This document shows positions 44,213-53,590 of a stretch of 64,000 nucleotides of DNA, piece after piece. Source of the DNA: CAUPWF01 sp964367685 (GTDB taxonomy: Bacteria > Bacillota > Clostridia > Lachnospirales > Lachnospiraceae); NCBI GenBank assembly GCA_964367685.1, contig CAYIYM010000008.1:8017-72016 (forward strand), given 5' to 3'. The notes under the pieces are model-generated. The model worked only from the letters and a program-made list of their open reading frames with translations. It was not told where the DNA came from and did not search any database. Both the position numbers and the translations under genes were made by a program. Position 1 is the stretch's first letter. Each line of letters starts with the position of its first letter.

Positions 44213-45898
44213 ATGACATTTAAAGATTTTCACTATGAACGACCAAATTGTGATGAATTATTTGATTTAATTGCAAGCACAAAAGATTCTTTTTTAAATT
44301 CATCCACTTTCGAAGAGCAATTATCCCTTTATAAAACTCTAAGAACGGGACTTGCGAAAGTAGAGAGCCTTGCAACTATCGCTTATGTACGAAACACAAT
44401 TAATACCAAGGATGCTTATTATGAACAGGAAAAAAAATATATGGATTCAATGTATCCTCTAATCAATGAAAAAATGTTGGATATTAATGAGCTAATATAT
44501 CATTCAGAATTTAAAGAGAATTTCCGCACTGAACTTGGTGATGTATATATAAAGAATTTAGAATTGAAATTAAAATCTTTTAGTCCTGAAATCGTAAAAC
44601 TTGCTCAAGAAGAAAATGCACTTACTAGCCAATATCAAAAATTATATGCAAGTGCCATGGTTGAATTTGATGGAAAGACAATGCCGCTTCCTATGCTCGG
44701 TCCCTACAAGCAAGACCCAGATCGAAACATACGTAAAGCTGCTTTTGAAGTGGAAGGAAAATTCTTTGATAACCATCAAGAGGAATTTGATGAAATATTT
44801 GATCAATTAGTTAAAAATCGTACCTTGCAGGCAACAAAATTAGGATTTAAGAATTTTGTTGAATTAGGGTATGCCAGACGTTCTAGAAATTGCTACGAAC
44901 CAAAAGATGTTGCAAATTATCGCCAACAAATCCTAGCGCATATTGTTCCTCTTGTATCCGAAATAAAAAAACGACAACAACTTCGTACTTCGATAACAGA
45001 TGCTAAATTCTATGATGACAGCTTTACGTTTCCAGATGGTAATCCAATTCCAAAAGGTACTCCTGAGGAATTATTAGCGCATACTAAAACAATGTACCAA
45101 GAACTGAGTGCAGAAACTGGTGAATTCATTAATATGATGTTTGAAAAGGATCTATTTGATGTTATATCTAGAGACGGTAAAGCACCTGGTGGATATTGTA
45201 CAACAATTGAAGATCATGAATGCCCATTTATTTTTTCGAATTTCAATGGAACTGCGGGCGATGTGGATGTGTTAACTCATGAAGCAGGACATGCATTTGC
45301 AGCCTTTGTTACGGCTAGAGAAATTCCATATAGCGAACTAAGAGATCCCTCAATGGAAGGATGTGAGGTTCATTCTATGGCAATGGAGTATTTAACCGCA
45401 CCTTGGCATCATTTATTCTTCGGTAAAGATACTGAGAAATACACCATTTCACATTCCGAGTCAAGTTTAGCCTTTTTACCATACGGAACAATGGTAGATT
45501 ATTTTCAAGAATTAGTGTATTCAAATCCTGATATGACAAAAGAAGAAAGAAATACTCTCTGGCTTAATCTAGAGAAGCAGTTCCGACCACATTTAGACTT
45601 TGCTGACCTACCATTTTATAGTCGTGGTGCTGGTTGGCAACGACAACTTCACGTTTATTTATATCCATTCTATTACATTGATTACTGTATGGCTTCTACC
45701 GTAGCTCTCCAAATGCAAGCGTTAGCTCTTGAAGACAAAGAGAAAGCTTGGGACACCTATATGAAGTTTACAAAAATGGGTGGTACCAAAACTTTTGTAG
45801 AGCTAGTACGCACAATCAATTTAATTCCACCAATCGATGATGGTTGTCTAAAAGAAACTTGTAGTACAATTAAAAACTGGTTATTTAATCTATATTAA
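44213..45898 (+). CDS. M3-family oligoendopeptidase (PepF-like)
   Basis: This cytoplasmic zinc metallopeptidase trims short peptides. The zinc site is DVLTHEAGHAFAAF (HEXXH at about residue 357) with the third ligand Glu in DPSMEGCEVHSMAMEYL. Its 561 residues and the FKDFHYERPN start match the M3 oligoendopeptidases of Firmicutes rather than the longer PepF. The start is preceded by AAGGAGA seven bases upstream. It is followed 17 bases later by pepT, so the two form a peptide-utilisation unit. Confidence 0.93.
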   Translation: MTFKDFHYERPNCDELFDLIASTKDSFLNSSTFEEQLSLYKTLRTGLAKVESLATIAYVRNTINTKDAYYEQEKKYMDSMYPLINEKMLDINELIYHSEFKENFRTELGDVYIKNLELKLKSFSPEIVKLAQEENALTSQYQKLYASAMVEFDGKTMPLPMLGPYKQDPDRNIRKAAFEVEGKFFDNHQEEFDEIFDQLVKNRTLQATKLGFKNFVELGYARRSRNCYEPKDVANYRQQILAHIVPLVSEIKKRQQLRTSITDAKFYDDSFTFPDGNPIPKGTPEELLAHTKTMYQELSAETGEFINMMFEKDLFDVISRDGKAPGGYCTTIEDHECPFIFSNFNGTAGDVDVLTHEAGHAFAAFVTAREIPYSELRDPSMEGCEVHSMAMEYLTAPWHHLFFGKDTEKYTISHSESSLAFLPYGTMVDYFQELVYSNPDMTKEERNTLWLNLEKQFRPHLDFADLPFYSRGAGWQRQLHVYLYPFYYIDYCMASTVALQMQALALEDKEKAWDTYMKFTKMGGTKTFVELVRTINLIPPIDDGCLKETCSTIKNWLFNLY

Positions 45899-45915
45899 TG
45901 AAATGAGGTATAAAG

Positions 45916-47142
45916 ATGAAAGTTCATGAACGCTTTTTAAATTACGTAAAAATACAAACACAAAGTAGCCCTGCTACCACTAGTTGCCCTACTACTACAT
46001 GTCAATTTGATTTAGCTAATATTTTAGTGGCTGAAATGAAATCCATGGGAATCAGTGATGCATTTGTTGATGAGCATTGCTATGTGTATGGGCATATTCC
46101 TGCAAGCCCAGGCTACGAGTCTGCTCCTAAATTAGGTTTTGTTGCTCATATGGATACAGCGCCTGATTATTCTGGGGAAAATGTAAACCCGCAGATTGTC
46201 GAAAATTATGATGGCAGAGATGTTATCCTTGGAACTAGTGGAAAGATATTGTCTCCAACAAATTTTCCACATCTTCCTTCTTTAAAGGGTCGTACTTTAA
46301 TTACAACAGATGGTACCACTCTTCTTGGAGCTGATGATAAAGCTGGTATTGCAGTCATACTTACAATGACTGAGCAATTGCTTCAATCTAATACTCCCCA
46401 TGGTCAAATTTCAATCGGCTTTACTCCTGATGAAGAAGTTGGTACAGGCGCCGATTTATTTGATACAACTATTTTTGATGCTGATTTAGCCTATACACTT
46501 GACGGAAGTACAGAAGGTGAAGTTCAATATGAGAATTTTACTGCTGCTGGTGCTGAATTCGAAGTAAATGGATTTAATGTTCACCCAGGGTCTGCCAAAA
46601 ACACAATGATTAATGCTTCTCTTGTAGCAATGGAGATTAATTCCTTATTACCTTCTTTAGAAACACCTTCTCATACAGATGGATATGAAGGTTTCTTTCA
46701 CCTAACAGATATGAGTGGCGATGTGACTTCTGCAAAACTATCTTATATTATCCGTGATTTTGATGATGAATTGTTACGTAGTAGGAAGAACACTATGCTA
46801 TTTATTGAGAAAATGATGAATGAAAAATATGGAACTGGGACTGTGTCTCTAACATTAAAAGATCAGTACAAAAACATGTCTAGTCACATTGTGGAAATGG
46901 GATGTATGCATTTAATTGATACTGCTAAGAAAGCTATTGAAGCAGTTGGCTTAACTCCGATTATTGAACCAATTCGCGGCGGCACTGATGGAGCTCGATT
47001 AACTTACATGGGTCTTCCTTGCCCAAATCTTGGCACAGGTGGTTTCGCATTTCATGGTCCCTATGAACATGCTACGATAGAAGGCATGGAATTAAGTGTA
47101 GACATTGTAATTGAGATTATCAAATTATACAGTAACAAGTAG
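45916..47142 (+). CDS. pepT: Peptidase T (tripeptide aminopeptidase)
   Basis: This M20-family di-zinc enzyme removes the N-terminal residue from tripeptides. Zinc ligands lie in GFVAHMDTAPD, LLGADDKAGIA and FTPDEEVGTGAD, with later ones in YTLDGSTEGE and GGFAFHGPYEHATIEGM. The dimerisation domain sits between (VNGFNVHPGSAKNTMINA). Its 408 residues are normal. GAGGT lies eight bases before the ATG. It likely works downstream of the oligopeptidase encoded just before it. Confidence 0.96.
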   Translation: MKVHERFLNYVKIQTQSSPATTSCPTTTCQFDLANILVAEMKSMGISDAFVDEHCYVYGHIPASPGYESAPKLGFVAHMDTAPDYSGENVNPQIVENYDGRDVILGTSGKILSPTNFPHLPSLKGRTLITTDGTTLLGADDKAGIAVILTMTEQLLQSNTPHGQISIGFTPDEEVGTGADLFDTTIFDADLAYTLDGSTEGEVQYENFTAAGAEFEVNGFNVHPGSAKNTMINASLVAMEINSLLPSLETPSHTDGYEGFFHLTDMSGDVTSAKLSYIIRDFDDELLRSRKNTMLFIEKMMNEKYGTGTVSLTLKDQYKNMSSHIVEMGCMHLIDTAKKAIEAVGLTPIIEPIRGGTDGARLTYMGLPCPNLGTGGFAFHGPYEHATIEGMELSVDIVIEIIKLYSNK

Positions 47143-47203
47143 TAATACCAAATAACACTTGAATAATAGTAAATTCAAGAATTAATTTACAGAATGGATT
47201 TTT

Positions 47204-48643
47204 ATGAATTATTTTAAAGAATTATCTCTTTCATCGGATTTAATGCGATCATTAGAGGAACTTGACTATTTAAATTTAACACCTATACAGTCTGCTACTA
47301 TTCCATTGCTTCTTTCTGGGAAGAATCTAATAGCAAAAGCAGCAACTGGTAGCGGTAAAACAGCGGCTTATTCCATTCCTATCATTGAATCAGTAAAATG
47401 GATAGAAAATAAGCCTCAAGCATTGATTATAGCTCCTAATCGAGAACTAGCCTTGCAAATATCAGAGGACATTACTCAAATTGGTCGGTATAAACGCATT
47501 AAAGCACTCCCTATTTATGGGCGTGCTTCGATTAAAGAGCAAGTATTAGCATTAAAGCAAAAAAATCATATTGTCGTAGCTACTCCCGGCAGATTAATGG
47601 ATTTAATAGAAAAAGATGCTATATCGTTGTCCGAGCTTCGTTACCTTGTTTTGGACGAGGCGGATGAACTCCTACGCGTGGAATTTATGCAGCAACTTAA
47701 AACCATGTTTACTAATCTTCCCAAATCCTGTCATATTGCTCTTTTTTCTGCAACTATGACAAATCAAGTTAATGAAATCAAGCAATTTCGAAATCTAGAT
47801 TTTGAATATGTTGATGCTACCAGCTTAGATACTTTGCAAATCAAGGAATTCAATTATAAAGTCTTAGAACAGAAGAAATTGCAGGCACTTGTTTCTATAA
47901 TTACCACCCATAGTAATCACGGAGGTATTATCTTTACAAATACGAAAGCAATGGCTGAGAAAGTATGCAAGAAGTTAAAACAAGCAAATATTAGTGCTGT
48001 ATTCTTGCATGCAGACTTAGAACAAAGAAAAAGAATTCAGAACATGAATGAATTTAAAGTTGGTAATTTTCTATTTTTAGTTGCAACTGATATTAGCTCT
48101 CGTGGAATAGATGTGGATGGAATAGATCTTGTAATAAATTTTGATTTACCGACTACTTCTGCTAACTACACTCACCGAATTGGACGTATAGGTAGAAATG
48201 GGCGAGAAGGATTGGCTATAAATCTTGTAGCTGATGAACAATTAATTTATTTGAAGCGTATTGAACGTTATGTTAATCGCACTTTCACACTAGATGTAAT
48301 TGATACGCCATCTGTTAATTCATTCTTATTACTGACATCGGCTGATTCATCAAATACTCCCAACAAAAAAAATATTAAACGCGAGAAGAAAGGTGGTCGA
48401 GTAGGTACTGATATCACCAAACTCTATATCAATGGTGGTAAACGTAAAAAATTACGTGCTGCCGATATTGTCGGGACTTTATGCAGCATACCTTCTATCA
48501 CTCCTGAAGATATAGGTATTATCGAAATAAAAGATAATGAAACTTATGTAGAAATACTAAATGGCAAGTCTGACCTAGCGTTAAAGGAGTTAAAGTCAAA
48601 AACTATAAAAAACCGCACCTACAAAGTTCACATCGCACGATAA
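47204..48643 (+). CDS. DEAD-box RNA helicase, DbpA-like
   Basis: This 479-residue helicase has the Q motif LTPIQSATIPLLL, motif I AATGSGKT, VLDEADEL (DEAD), SATM (motif III) and HRIGRIGRNGREG (motif VI). Residues about 405-479 (TDITKLYINGGKRKKLRAAD, then VGTLCSIPSITPEDIGIIEI) form the DbpA-type RNA-binding domain that targets 23S rRNA hairpin 92 in DbpA, so a role in large-subunit assembly is likely. No strong ribosome binding site precedes the ATG. It starts 61 bases after pepT and may be read from the same transcript. A bidirectional terminator follows. Confidence 0.92.
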   Translation: MNYFKELSLSSDLMRSLEELDYLNLTPIQSATIPLLLSGKNLIAKAATGSGKTAAYSIPIIESVKWIENKPQALIIAPNRELALQISEDITQIGRYKRIKALPIYGRASIKEQVLALKQKNHIVVATPGRLMDLIEKDAISLSELRYLVLDEADELLRVEFMQQLKTMFTNLPKSCHIALFSATMTNQVNEIKQFRNLDFEYVDATSLDTLQIKEFNYKVLEQKKLQALVSIITTHSNHGGIIFTNTKAMAEKVCKKLKQANISAVFLHADLEQRKRIQNMNEFKVGNFLFLVATDISSRGIDVDGIDLVINFDLPTTSANYTHRIGRIGRNGREGLAINLVADEQLIYLKRIERYVNRTFTLDVIDTPSVNSFLLLTSADSSNTPNKKNIKREKKGGRVGTDITKLYINGGKRKKLRAADIVGTLCSIPSITPEDIGIIEIKDNETYVEILNGKSDLALKELKSKTIKNRTYKVHIAR

Positions 48644-48675
48644 ATTCCACCAACTAAATGATATATAACATTCAT

Positions 48676-48709
48676 AAGGTTTACAATAATTATTTTTATT
48701 GTAAACCTT
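48676..48709. terminator. Bidirectional terminator between the helicase and merR genes
   Basis: AAGGTTTACAATAA pairs perfectly with its complement around a TTATTT loop. The downstream arm includes the last codons of the convergent MerR gene. Confidence 0.8.
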
Positions 48710-49118
48710 CATATATTTTCTTCATCTTCTCACAATTATTAGGATCGTCTTCATTTCCTAATTCTTCTATATTCTTGTAATACCACATCTTATAATTTGC
48801 AGTTTCTAAATGTCGTTCTAATGTCGAAATTTGCTTCTCCAATTCTTCCTTTTGTTTCTCAAAAATAGTATACCGTATAGCAAATGTATCACTACCATCT
48901 CTACACATTTGCACATAATCTTTGATATTTATTAAACTCATGCCGGTTTCTTTTAAACATGTAATTACATGTAATAATTCAAGATCATGCTCTTCATACA
49001 CCCGAACACCCTTTTCATTTCTTTTTATATTCTTCAAAATATCTTCTTTTTCGTAATATCTTAACGTATATGCACTTAATCCCGTTATTTCTGCTACTTC
49101 CTTTATTGAATAATTCAT
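48696..49118 (-). CDS. MerR-family transcriptional regulator
   Basis: This 140-residue regulator begins MNYSIKEVAEITGLSAYTLR with the MerR winged helix (YYEKEDILKNIKRNEKGVR), followed by the dimerising coiled coil (IFEKQKEELEKQISTLERHL). It lacks the paired cysteines of metal sensors, so a small-molecule or redox-independent signal is more likely; such regulators in Firmicutes often control a divergent oxidoreductase. AAGGTAAG lies upstream of the ATG. The divergent gene is an SDR dehydrogenase whose promoter carries a perfect MerR-type dyad. Confidence 0.92.
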   Translation of the reverse strand: MNYSIKEVAEITGLSAYTLRYYEKEDILKNIKRNEKGVRVYEEHDLELLHVITCLKETGMSLINIKDYVQMCRDGSDTFAIRYTIFEKQKEELEKQISTLERHLETANYKMWYYKNIEELGNEDDPNNCEKMKKIYEGLQ

Positions 49119-49135
49119 CTATCTTACCTTTCTGC

Positions 49136-49166
49136 TTGACTTAGAGTATACTCTAAAGGTTATCAT
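49136..49166 (+). promoter_or_regulatory. MerR-type promoter and operator of the dehydrogenase gene
   Basis: TTGACT (49136-49141) and TATCAT (49161-49166) are separated by 19 bases, the long spacer typical of MerR-activated promoters. The spacer contains the perfect 16-base palindrome TTAGAGTATACTCTAA (49141-49156), the probable MerR binding site. Confidence 0.88.
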
Positions 49167-49210
49167 ATTTTTATTAGGTAAGTCAATTCAAATAAAGAGG
49201 AGAATGAAGA

Positions 49211-49933
49211 ATGAAAAAATTAGTTGTTATTACAGGAGCAAGCTCAGGATTTGGTAAGGCACTAGCACAGGAATTTAGTTCTGCAGGATATCCATTATTA
49301 CTTCTAGCTAGAAGATTAGAGAATTTAGAGGCACTTCAATTAGATAATACAATCTGTGAAAAAGTAGATGTTACAGATAAAGATGCATTTGAAGCCGCTG
49401 TAAGAAAAGCGGAAGCTGTTTATGGCAAAACAGATTTACTAATTAATAATGCCGGAGTTATGCTTCTTGGTAATATTGAAAACCAAGACGCTGCACAGTG
49501 GCAACAAATGTTAAATGTTAACGTTATGGGTGTCATGAATGGTATGCAAATCGTGATGAATGATATGAAGGACCGTCAATGTGGCACAATTATTAATCTT
49601 GCTTCTGTAGCTGGAGTAAAACCTTTTGGTAACCATGCTGCTTATTGTGCATCAAAATATGGTGTGGTTGGATTGTCCGAAGTTGCTCGTGGTGAAATGT
49701 CAGCACACAATGTACGCGTAATGCGTATTTGTCCAGGAGCTGTTGCAACCGAATTATTAAGCCATACTACTAGCGATGATATCAAGGATGCTTACAACAC
49801 ATGGAAAGAGTCAACTGGTGTTGGATCTATTACAGTTGAAGATGTTGCAAAAACAATTAAATTTGCTTATGAATTACCACAAGGAGTTAACCTAAGAGAA
49901 ATTCAAATTGCAGATACAAAACAAGATGCTTAA
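49211..49933 (+). CDS. Short-chain dehydrogenase/reductase (SDR)
   Basis: This 240-residue classical SDR has the NAD(P)-binding TGASSGFGKALAQEF near the start, the NNAGVM motif, the catalytic Ser in INLASVAGVKP, YCASKYG with the Tyr-Lys pair, and CPGAVATELL. An Arg-Arg pair after the second strand (LLARRLENLE) favours NADP. The substrate is unknown. GAGGAG lies about ten bases before the ATG. It is controlled by the divergent MerR regulator and is followed by a palindromic terminator. Confidence 0.93.
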   Translation: MKKLVVITGASSGFGKALAQEFSSAGYPLLLLARRLENLEALQLDNTICEKVDVTDKDAFEAAVRKAEAVYGKTDLLINNAGVMLLGNIENQDAAQWQQMLNVNVMGVMNGMQIVMNDMKDRQCGTIINLASVAGVKPFGNHAAYCASKYGVVGLSEVARGEMSAHNVRVMRICPGAVATELLSHTTSDDIKDAYNTWKESTGVGSITVEDVAKTIKFAYELPQGVNLREIQIADTKQDA

Positions 49934-49936
49934 AAT

Positions 49937-49962
49937 AAAAAGTGTGCCTAGGCACACTTTTT
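49937..49962. terminator. Perfect 26-bp palindromic bidirectional terminator
   Basis: Thirteen bases pair with the next thirteen, centred on CCTAGG, followed by a T-rich tract. It serves the SDR gene (plus) and the convergent ABC permease gene (minus), and resembles the element at 37638-37663. Confidence 0.88.
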
Positions 49963-49981
49963 TATTTTTTTAATAACTTAC

Positions 49982-51838
49982 TTAAATGTAATAGGAAATT
50001 AAAACTGCTACAAAATTATTCAAAAAATGTAAAATAATCGCAGGATAAATACTTTTACTCTTATATGTAACAAATCCTAACACTATACCAAGTGAGAATC
50101 CAGTAACAAATTGTAATAAATTCATATGGAATAATCCAAACAAAACACTAGTTACAAGTATAGCAATAACTGGATATTTATTCACCTTAAATGACGTTAA
50201 TAAGAATCCTCTAAAAAACAATTCTTCACAAATTGCTGGGGCAATACATATTACTGCTATTTCAAGTGGAATACTTCCAAAATCAAGTGCGCCGCTGAAA
50301 AGCTCGGCAAATTCTTTTAGCGATGGAATCAGCCAATACAATACATTCTGTCCTAGTAGTGTCACGATAAAACTACATGCTGTAAGTGGAATTCCAATCA
50401 ATACATATATATAGTTGAATTTATTAAGTAAAAATGTTTTCTTAAAATCACATTTTATATAGTAGCAATATAACAGAGGCATCATTAGAATTAAAATTTG
50501 TGTTGATATTGCAATTAACGGTAAACTTGTCAATACTGCCCCTAATAATGAACCCACATAAAAAAGAACAACAATTCCAACAGTAAAGAGTACTGCCCCA
50601 TCTGTGGTTCCTGGAACACCACCTGTCTCAAGATTACTTCTTCCTTCTACTAATTTGAAGCTTTTCTTATCACCAAATAAAATACTTTCATCATTAAACA
50701 CTTTACCTAAAATAATGATAGCCAAAACACAATAAACAAGATTAGATAAAACAACCAAAAATATATTTCCAACATTTAGTTCAAAATTAAACATCTCTTT
50801 TACTAAAAGTGCAATATTTACTACAGGCACAAAGCTAGTAATATAATCCAATTTCACTGTTGGCATATAGGTAATATATGCTGGAAAAATAGTCATTAGC
50901 ATTAATGGAGTAATGTAATTCTGTGCTTCTTTGAATGTTTTTGCAAATGAAACTACAACCATCGACAAGGCACTCACAAATAATGTAAATGTAACAAAAC
51001 AAATTGCTGTAATGAATAATGGTAAAATCATTTGATCCATTTCAATTCCAGAAAAAACATCTCCACCGCCCATGCTTTGAGATAAGCTATATACAAGAAA
51101 CCACATAGATACGCCTATTGAAAAGAAATTTAGAACTGTACTTACAATTCCACATAAAGCAATTGCGATAAATTTGGACGTCACAATTTCTAATGAAGTG
51201 ATTGGTAAACTCATTAATGTTTCCAATGTATTTCTTTCTTTTTCTCCTGTTACAATGTCTATCGTTGGATAAATTACACCAATGCTGACTCCTAATAGTA
51301 ATAGCATTGGAAGTATTTGCCCTATTAACTGACCAATGGACTCAGTTTCTGATGCTGTATCCCTATATACAAGCGATTCACTTTCTAGAACATCTACTTG
51401 AATACTATGTTCTTCTAATGCCGTTTTCATCATGTATTTTTCATAATCTTCAAACAATTCTTCTATGTCATTAACTGTATATCCTTGAATTTCAATTGTT
51501 GAATCATATGCTATACTCACTACATCATTATTTTGAAAGTCTATAGTATATTCATTTTCATGGTTTTCTATACTTGTTACAAACTCTACATTTTCAAGCT
51601 CACTTTCATTAATATCTAAATAAGTTTGGAAACTCTCTGGAATAGTTCCGGTTAATAAAATAGTTGTGGCATCATTCTCTACCTCTTGGTTAATTAGTTG
51701 CATTCCAAATGCCATGACAATCATCATGATTGGATATAATAAAATAGGAATCCCAATCATAGCTATTAACGTTTTCTTGTCACGTATTACATCCGTCAAC
51801 TCCTTTATCATTAATTGTTTTACAATTTTAATTCTCAT
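49982..51838 (-). CDS. ABC-2 permease fused to a CPBP intramembrane protease domain
   Basis: This is a 618-residue membrane protein. The N-terminal 400 residues are a NatB-like permease: a first helix, a large outer domain of about 120 residues, then helices with PTIDIVTGEKERNTLETLMS, the hallmark segment. The C-terminal 180 residues are a CPBP (CAAX-type) protease domain with the active-site blocks EELFFRG (Glu 538-539), FGLFHMN (His 571) and HFLNNF (His 604). The fusion is known in some Firmicute exporters. The ATG at 51838 has AAGGAGG at six bases; an earlier in-frame ATG has none. It overlaps the ATPase gene by 11 bases. Confidence 0.88.
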   Translation of the reverse strand: MRIKIVKQLMIKELTDVIRDKKTLIAMIGIPILLYPIMMIVMAFGMQLINQEVENDATTILLTGTIPESFQTYLDINESELENVEFVTSIENHENEYTIDFQNNDVVSIAYDSTIEIQGYTVNDIEELFEDYEKYMMKTALEEHSIQVDVLESESLVYRDTASETESIGQLIGQILPMLLLLGVSIGVIYPTIDIVTGEKERNTLETLMSLPITSLEIVTSKFIAIALCGIVSTVLNFFSIGVSMWFLVYSLSQSMGGGDVFSGIEMDQMILPLFITAICFVTFTLFVSALSMVVVSFAKTFKEAQNYITPLMLMTIFPAYITYMPTVKLDYITSFVPVVNIALLVKEMFNFELNVGNIFLVVLSNLVYCVLAIIILGKVFNDESILFGDKKSFKLVEGRSNLETGGVPGTTDGAVLFTVGIVVLFYVGSLLGAVLTSLPLIAISTQILILMMPLLYCYYIKCDFKKTFLLNKFNYIYVLIGIPLTACSFIVTLLGQNVLYWLIPSLKEFAELFSGALDFGSIPLEIAVICIAPAICEELFFRGFLLTSFKVNKYPVIAILVTSVLFGLFHMNLLQFVTGFSLGIVLGFVTYKSKSIYPAIILHFLNNFVAVLISYYI

Positions 51839-52640
51839 TGTCTTCCTCCTTAACATCCGCTAACTTGAAAAACAAATCACGTATACTGTTTACTCCATGT
51901 GTTTCTTTTAATTCATTCACCTTGCCTTCTGCTAAGATTGACCCTTTATGAATAATAATCACTCTATCACATAAATACTCTGCTTCTTCCATATAATGGG
52001 TGGAATACACAACACTTTTTCCTCTTTCTTTTTCACTTTTCATAAATGCAATGATATCTTTGCTACTAATAATATCAAGACCTAGTGTTGGCTCATCTAA
52101 AATATATAACTCTGGGGAATGAATCAAACATCTCGCAATATTAATTCTTTGCATCTGACCAGTAGATAATGTTTCAATTCTATTGTCAAGGAATTCCTCT
52201 AGATTTAACTGTTTATTAAGTTCTTCTATTTTTGTATTAATTTCCTCATTTGTTAAATCATAGAGCTTTCCAAAACTCAAAAACAATTCTCTGGCAGTAA
52301 AACGGCCATAGAGTTTGGTATTATTTGAAATATACGCAATCTTCTTTTTTATTAAATGATTATCTTCTCCTAGTAGTTTCCCACAAATATGTACAGATCC
52401 ACTTTCTGTTTCCATAATTCCTCCAATCATACGGAGTAAGGTGGTTTTCCCAGCACCATTGGGTCCTAAAATCCCTAAAATTTCACCCTCTTCAACCGAA
52501 AAGCTAACATGATCAACTGCATAAAACACCTCATTAATTTTTGAATGTTTCTTTTTCTTTTTCCTTTTCTTTTTATCTTCTATTTTATCAACCGTCCTCG
52601 AGAAACTCTTAGACAATTCTACTGCTTCCAAACGTTTCAT
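51828..52640 (-). CDS. ABC transporter ATP-binding protein (NatA-like)
   Basis: This is the ATPase of the preceding permease-protease fusion. Walker A is GPNGAGKTT, the signature LSTGQMQRIN and Walker B LYILDEPTLGLD. An unusual lysine-rich insert, KKKRKKKKKHSK near residue 23-34, breaks the first strand pair before FYAVDHVSFSV; most homologues have a short turn there. NatA/NatB-type systems export sodium or peptides in Bacillus; the substrate here is not known. It is the second gene of an operon that starts with a bPH-like membrane protein. Confidence 0.9.
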   Translation of the reverse strand: MKRLEAVELSKSFSRTVDKIEDKKKRKKKKKHSKINEVFYAVDHVSFSVEEGEILGILGPNGAGKTTLLRMIGGIMETESGSVHICGKLLGEDNHLIKKKIAYISNNTKLYGRFTARELFLSFGKLYDLTNEEINTKIEELNKQLNLEEFLDNRIETLSTGQMQRINIARCLIHSPELYILDEPTLGLDIISSKDIIAFMKSEKERGKSVVYSTHYMEEAEYLCDRVIIIHKGSILAEGKVNELKETHGVNSIRDLFFKLADVKEEDNEN

Positions 52641-52666
52641 TTTCCCCTTATACCTCCACTTCAGAT

Positions 52667-52698
52667 AAATAGATAGTTCACAAGCGAACTATCTATTT
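52667..52698 (-). terminator. Hairpin between the membrane protein gene and the ATPase gene
   Basis: A perfect 13-pair stem starting AAATAGATAGTTC closes a six-base loop and includes the stop codon of the upstream gene. The T tract is weak, so it may lower rather than stop expression of the ABC genes. Confidence 0.55.
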
Positions 52699-53291
52699 AT
52701 AATTTTAAATTTTTCATCTAACAACTGTTCATACCCACTTCTTATAAATCTACGAATTAATGTAACAGTCCTAGTTGTTCCATTCGTCAAATAAATTCTA
52801 TATCTTACTTTCTCATATTCAATTAGGAATCCACTCTTTATTATTGTTTTTCTTGCCTTTACAATATTCTCATATTCAATATATCTAGATCTATTAAAAA
52901 AATAATTATCTCCCATATATTCTGTACGATAAACATTAACAGCAATCAATGCAGCAAATAACCAGATTCCTGAACCTCGTCTCGAATCATAATCATCGAG
53001 ACTTTTAATCCCTTCTGTGATAACCCTACTTGTTAGTATTGCCCATAACACAATGACCAATACATGTAGTACTCTATCAACTCCTACACTTCTTACAACT
53101 GGCTGCATTCTGTCAAATCCACCCATGTAAATGTGTATAATTAGCATCTCACATATGATTGCAAGTACTGCTAAGTAAATGGTAAATGGTAAAATCAAAG
53201 AAAAAGACTTTGTATAGTATAGAGACAAGTTCGAAATAATAAGCAAGATTCCCAATATTTGAGCATATGCTTTCATTCTTATTTTCAACAT
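52689..53291 (-). CDS. Membrane protein with bPH-like C-terminal domain, unknown function
   Basis: This is a 200-residue protein of unknown function. Four hydrophobic segments fill residues 8-120 (for example IYLAVLAIICEMLIIHIYMG). The remaining 80 residues (NRSRYIEYENIVKARKTIIK, YRIYLTNGTTRTVTLIRRFI) alternate like a small beta barrel and resemble bacterial PH domains found after membrane helices. GAAGGAGGAAG lies upstream of the ATG. A near-consensus promoter 40 bases upstream makes it the first gene of the operon with the NatA-like ATPase and permease-protease fusion, so it may be an accessory factor of that exporter; this is inference. Confidence 0.7.
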   Translation of the reverse strand: MLKIRMKAYAQILGILLIISNLSLYYTKSFSLILPFTIYLAVLAIICEMLIIHIYMGGFDRMQPVVRSVGVDRVLHVLVIVLWAILTSRVITEGIKSLDDYDSRRGSGIWLFAALIAVNVYRTEYMGDNYFFNRSRYIEYENIVKARKTIIKSGFLIEYEKVRYRIYLTNGTTRTVTLIRRFIRSGYEQLLDEKFKIINR

Positions 53292-53330
53292 AAGGCTTCC
53301 TCCTTCTCATTGTGTTAACCATCTAATACA

Positions 53331-53358
53331 ATTATACATTTTAAACAAAAAATGTCAA
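53331..53358 (-). promoter_or_regulatory. Promoter of the membrane protein-ABC operon
   Basis: On the minus strand TTGACA (53353-53358), 16 bases, TATAAT (53331-53336): both boxes perfect, with a TG just before the -10. It lies 40 bases before the start codon. Confidence 0.85.
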
Positions 53359-53541
53359 TTAATATTGTGCAAATAAACTGAACATTTTTTAATATTAACT
53401 TATTTTTATTATTTGTTATTTAATAATTTCTTTACACTTTGTTGAATTCACAATCAATTCGCCACTTCTTCAAAAAATATATCGTAAATCATAACACTAG
53501 TCTCATCCTCTCTACATTGTCTAGTATCATTCTATATTCAC

Positions 53542-53581
53542 AAAAAGTGTTATATGAAATATTCTATTTCATATAACACTT
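53542..53581 (-). terminator. Strong terminator after the small UGA-containing gene
   Basis: A perfect 17-pair stem beginning AAGTGTTATATGAAATA closes a GAA loop and is followed by TTT, ten bases after the final stop of the small gene. Confidence 0.88.
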
Positions 53582-53590
53582 CTTCCTTAC

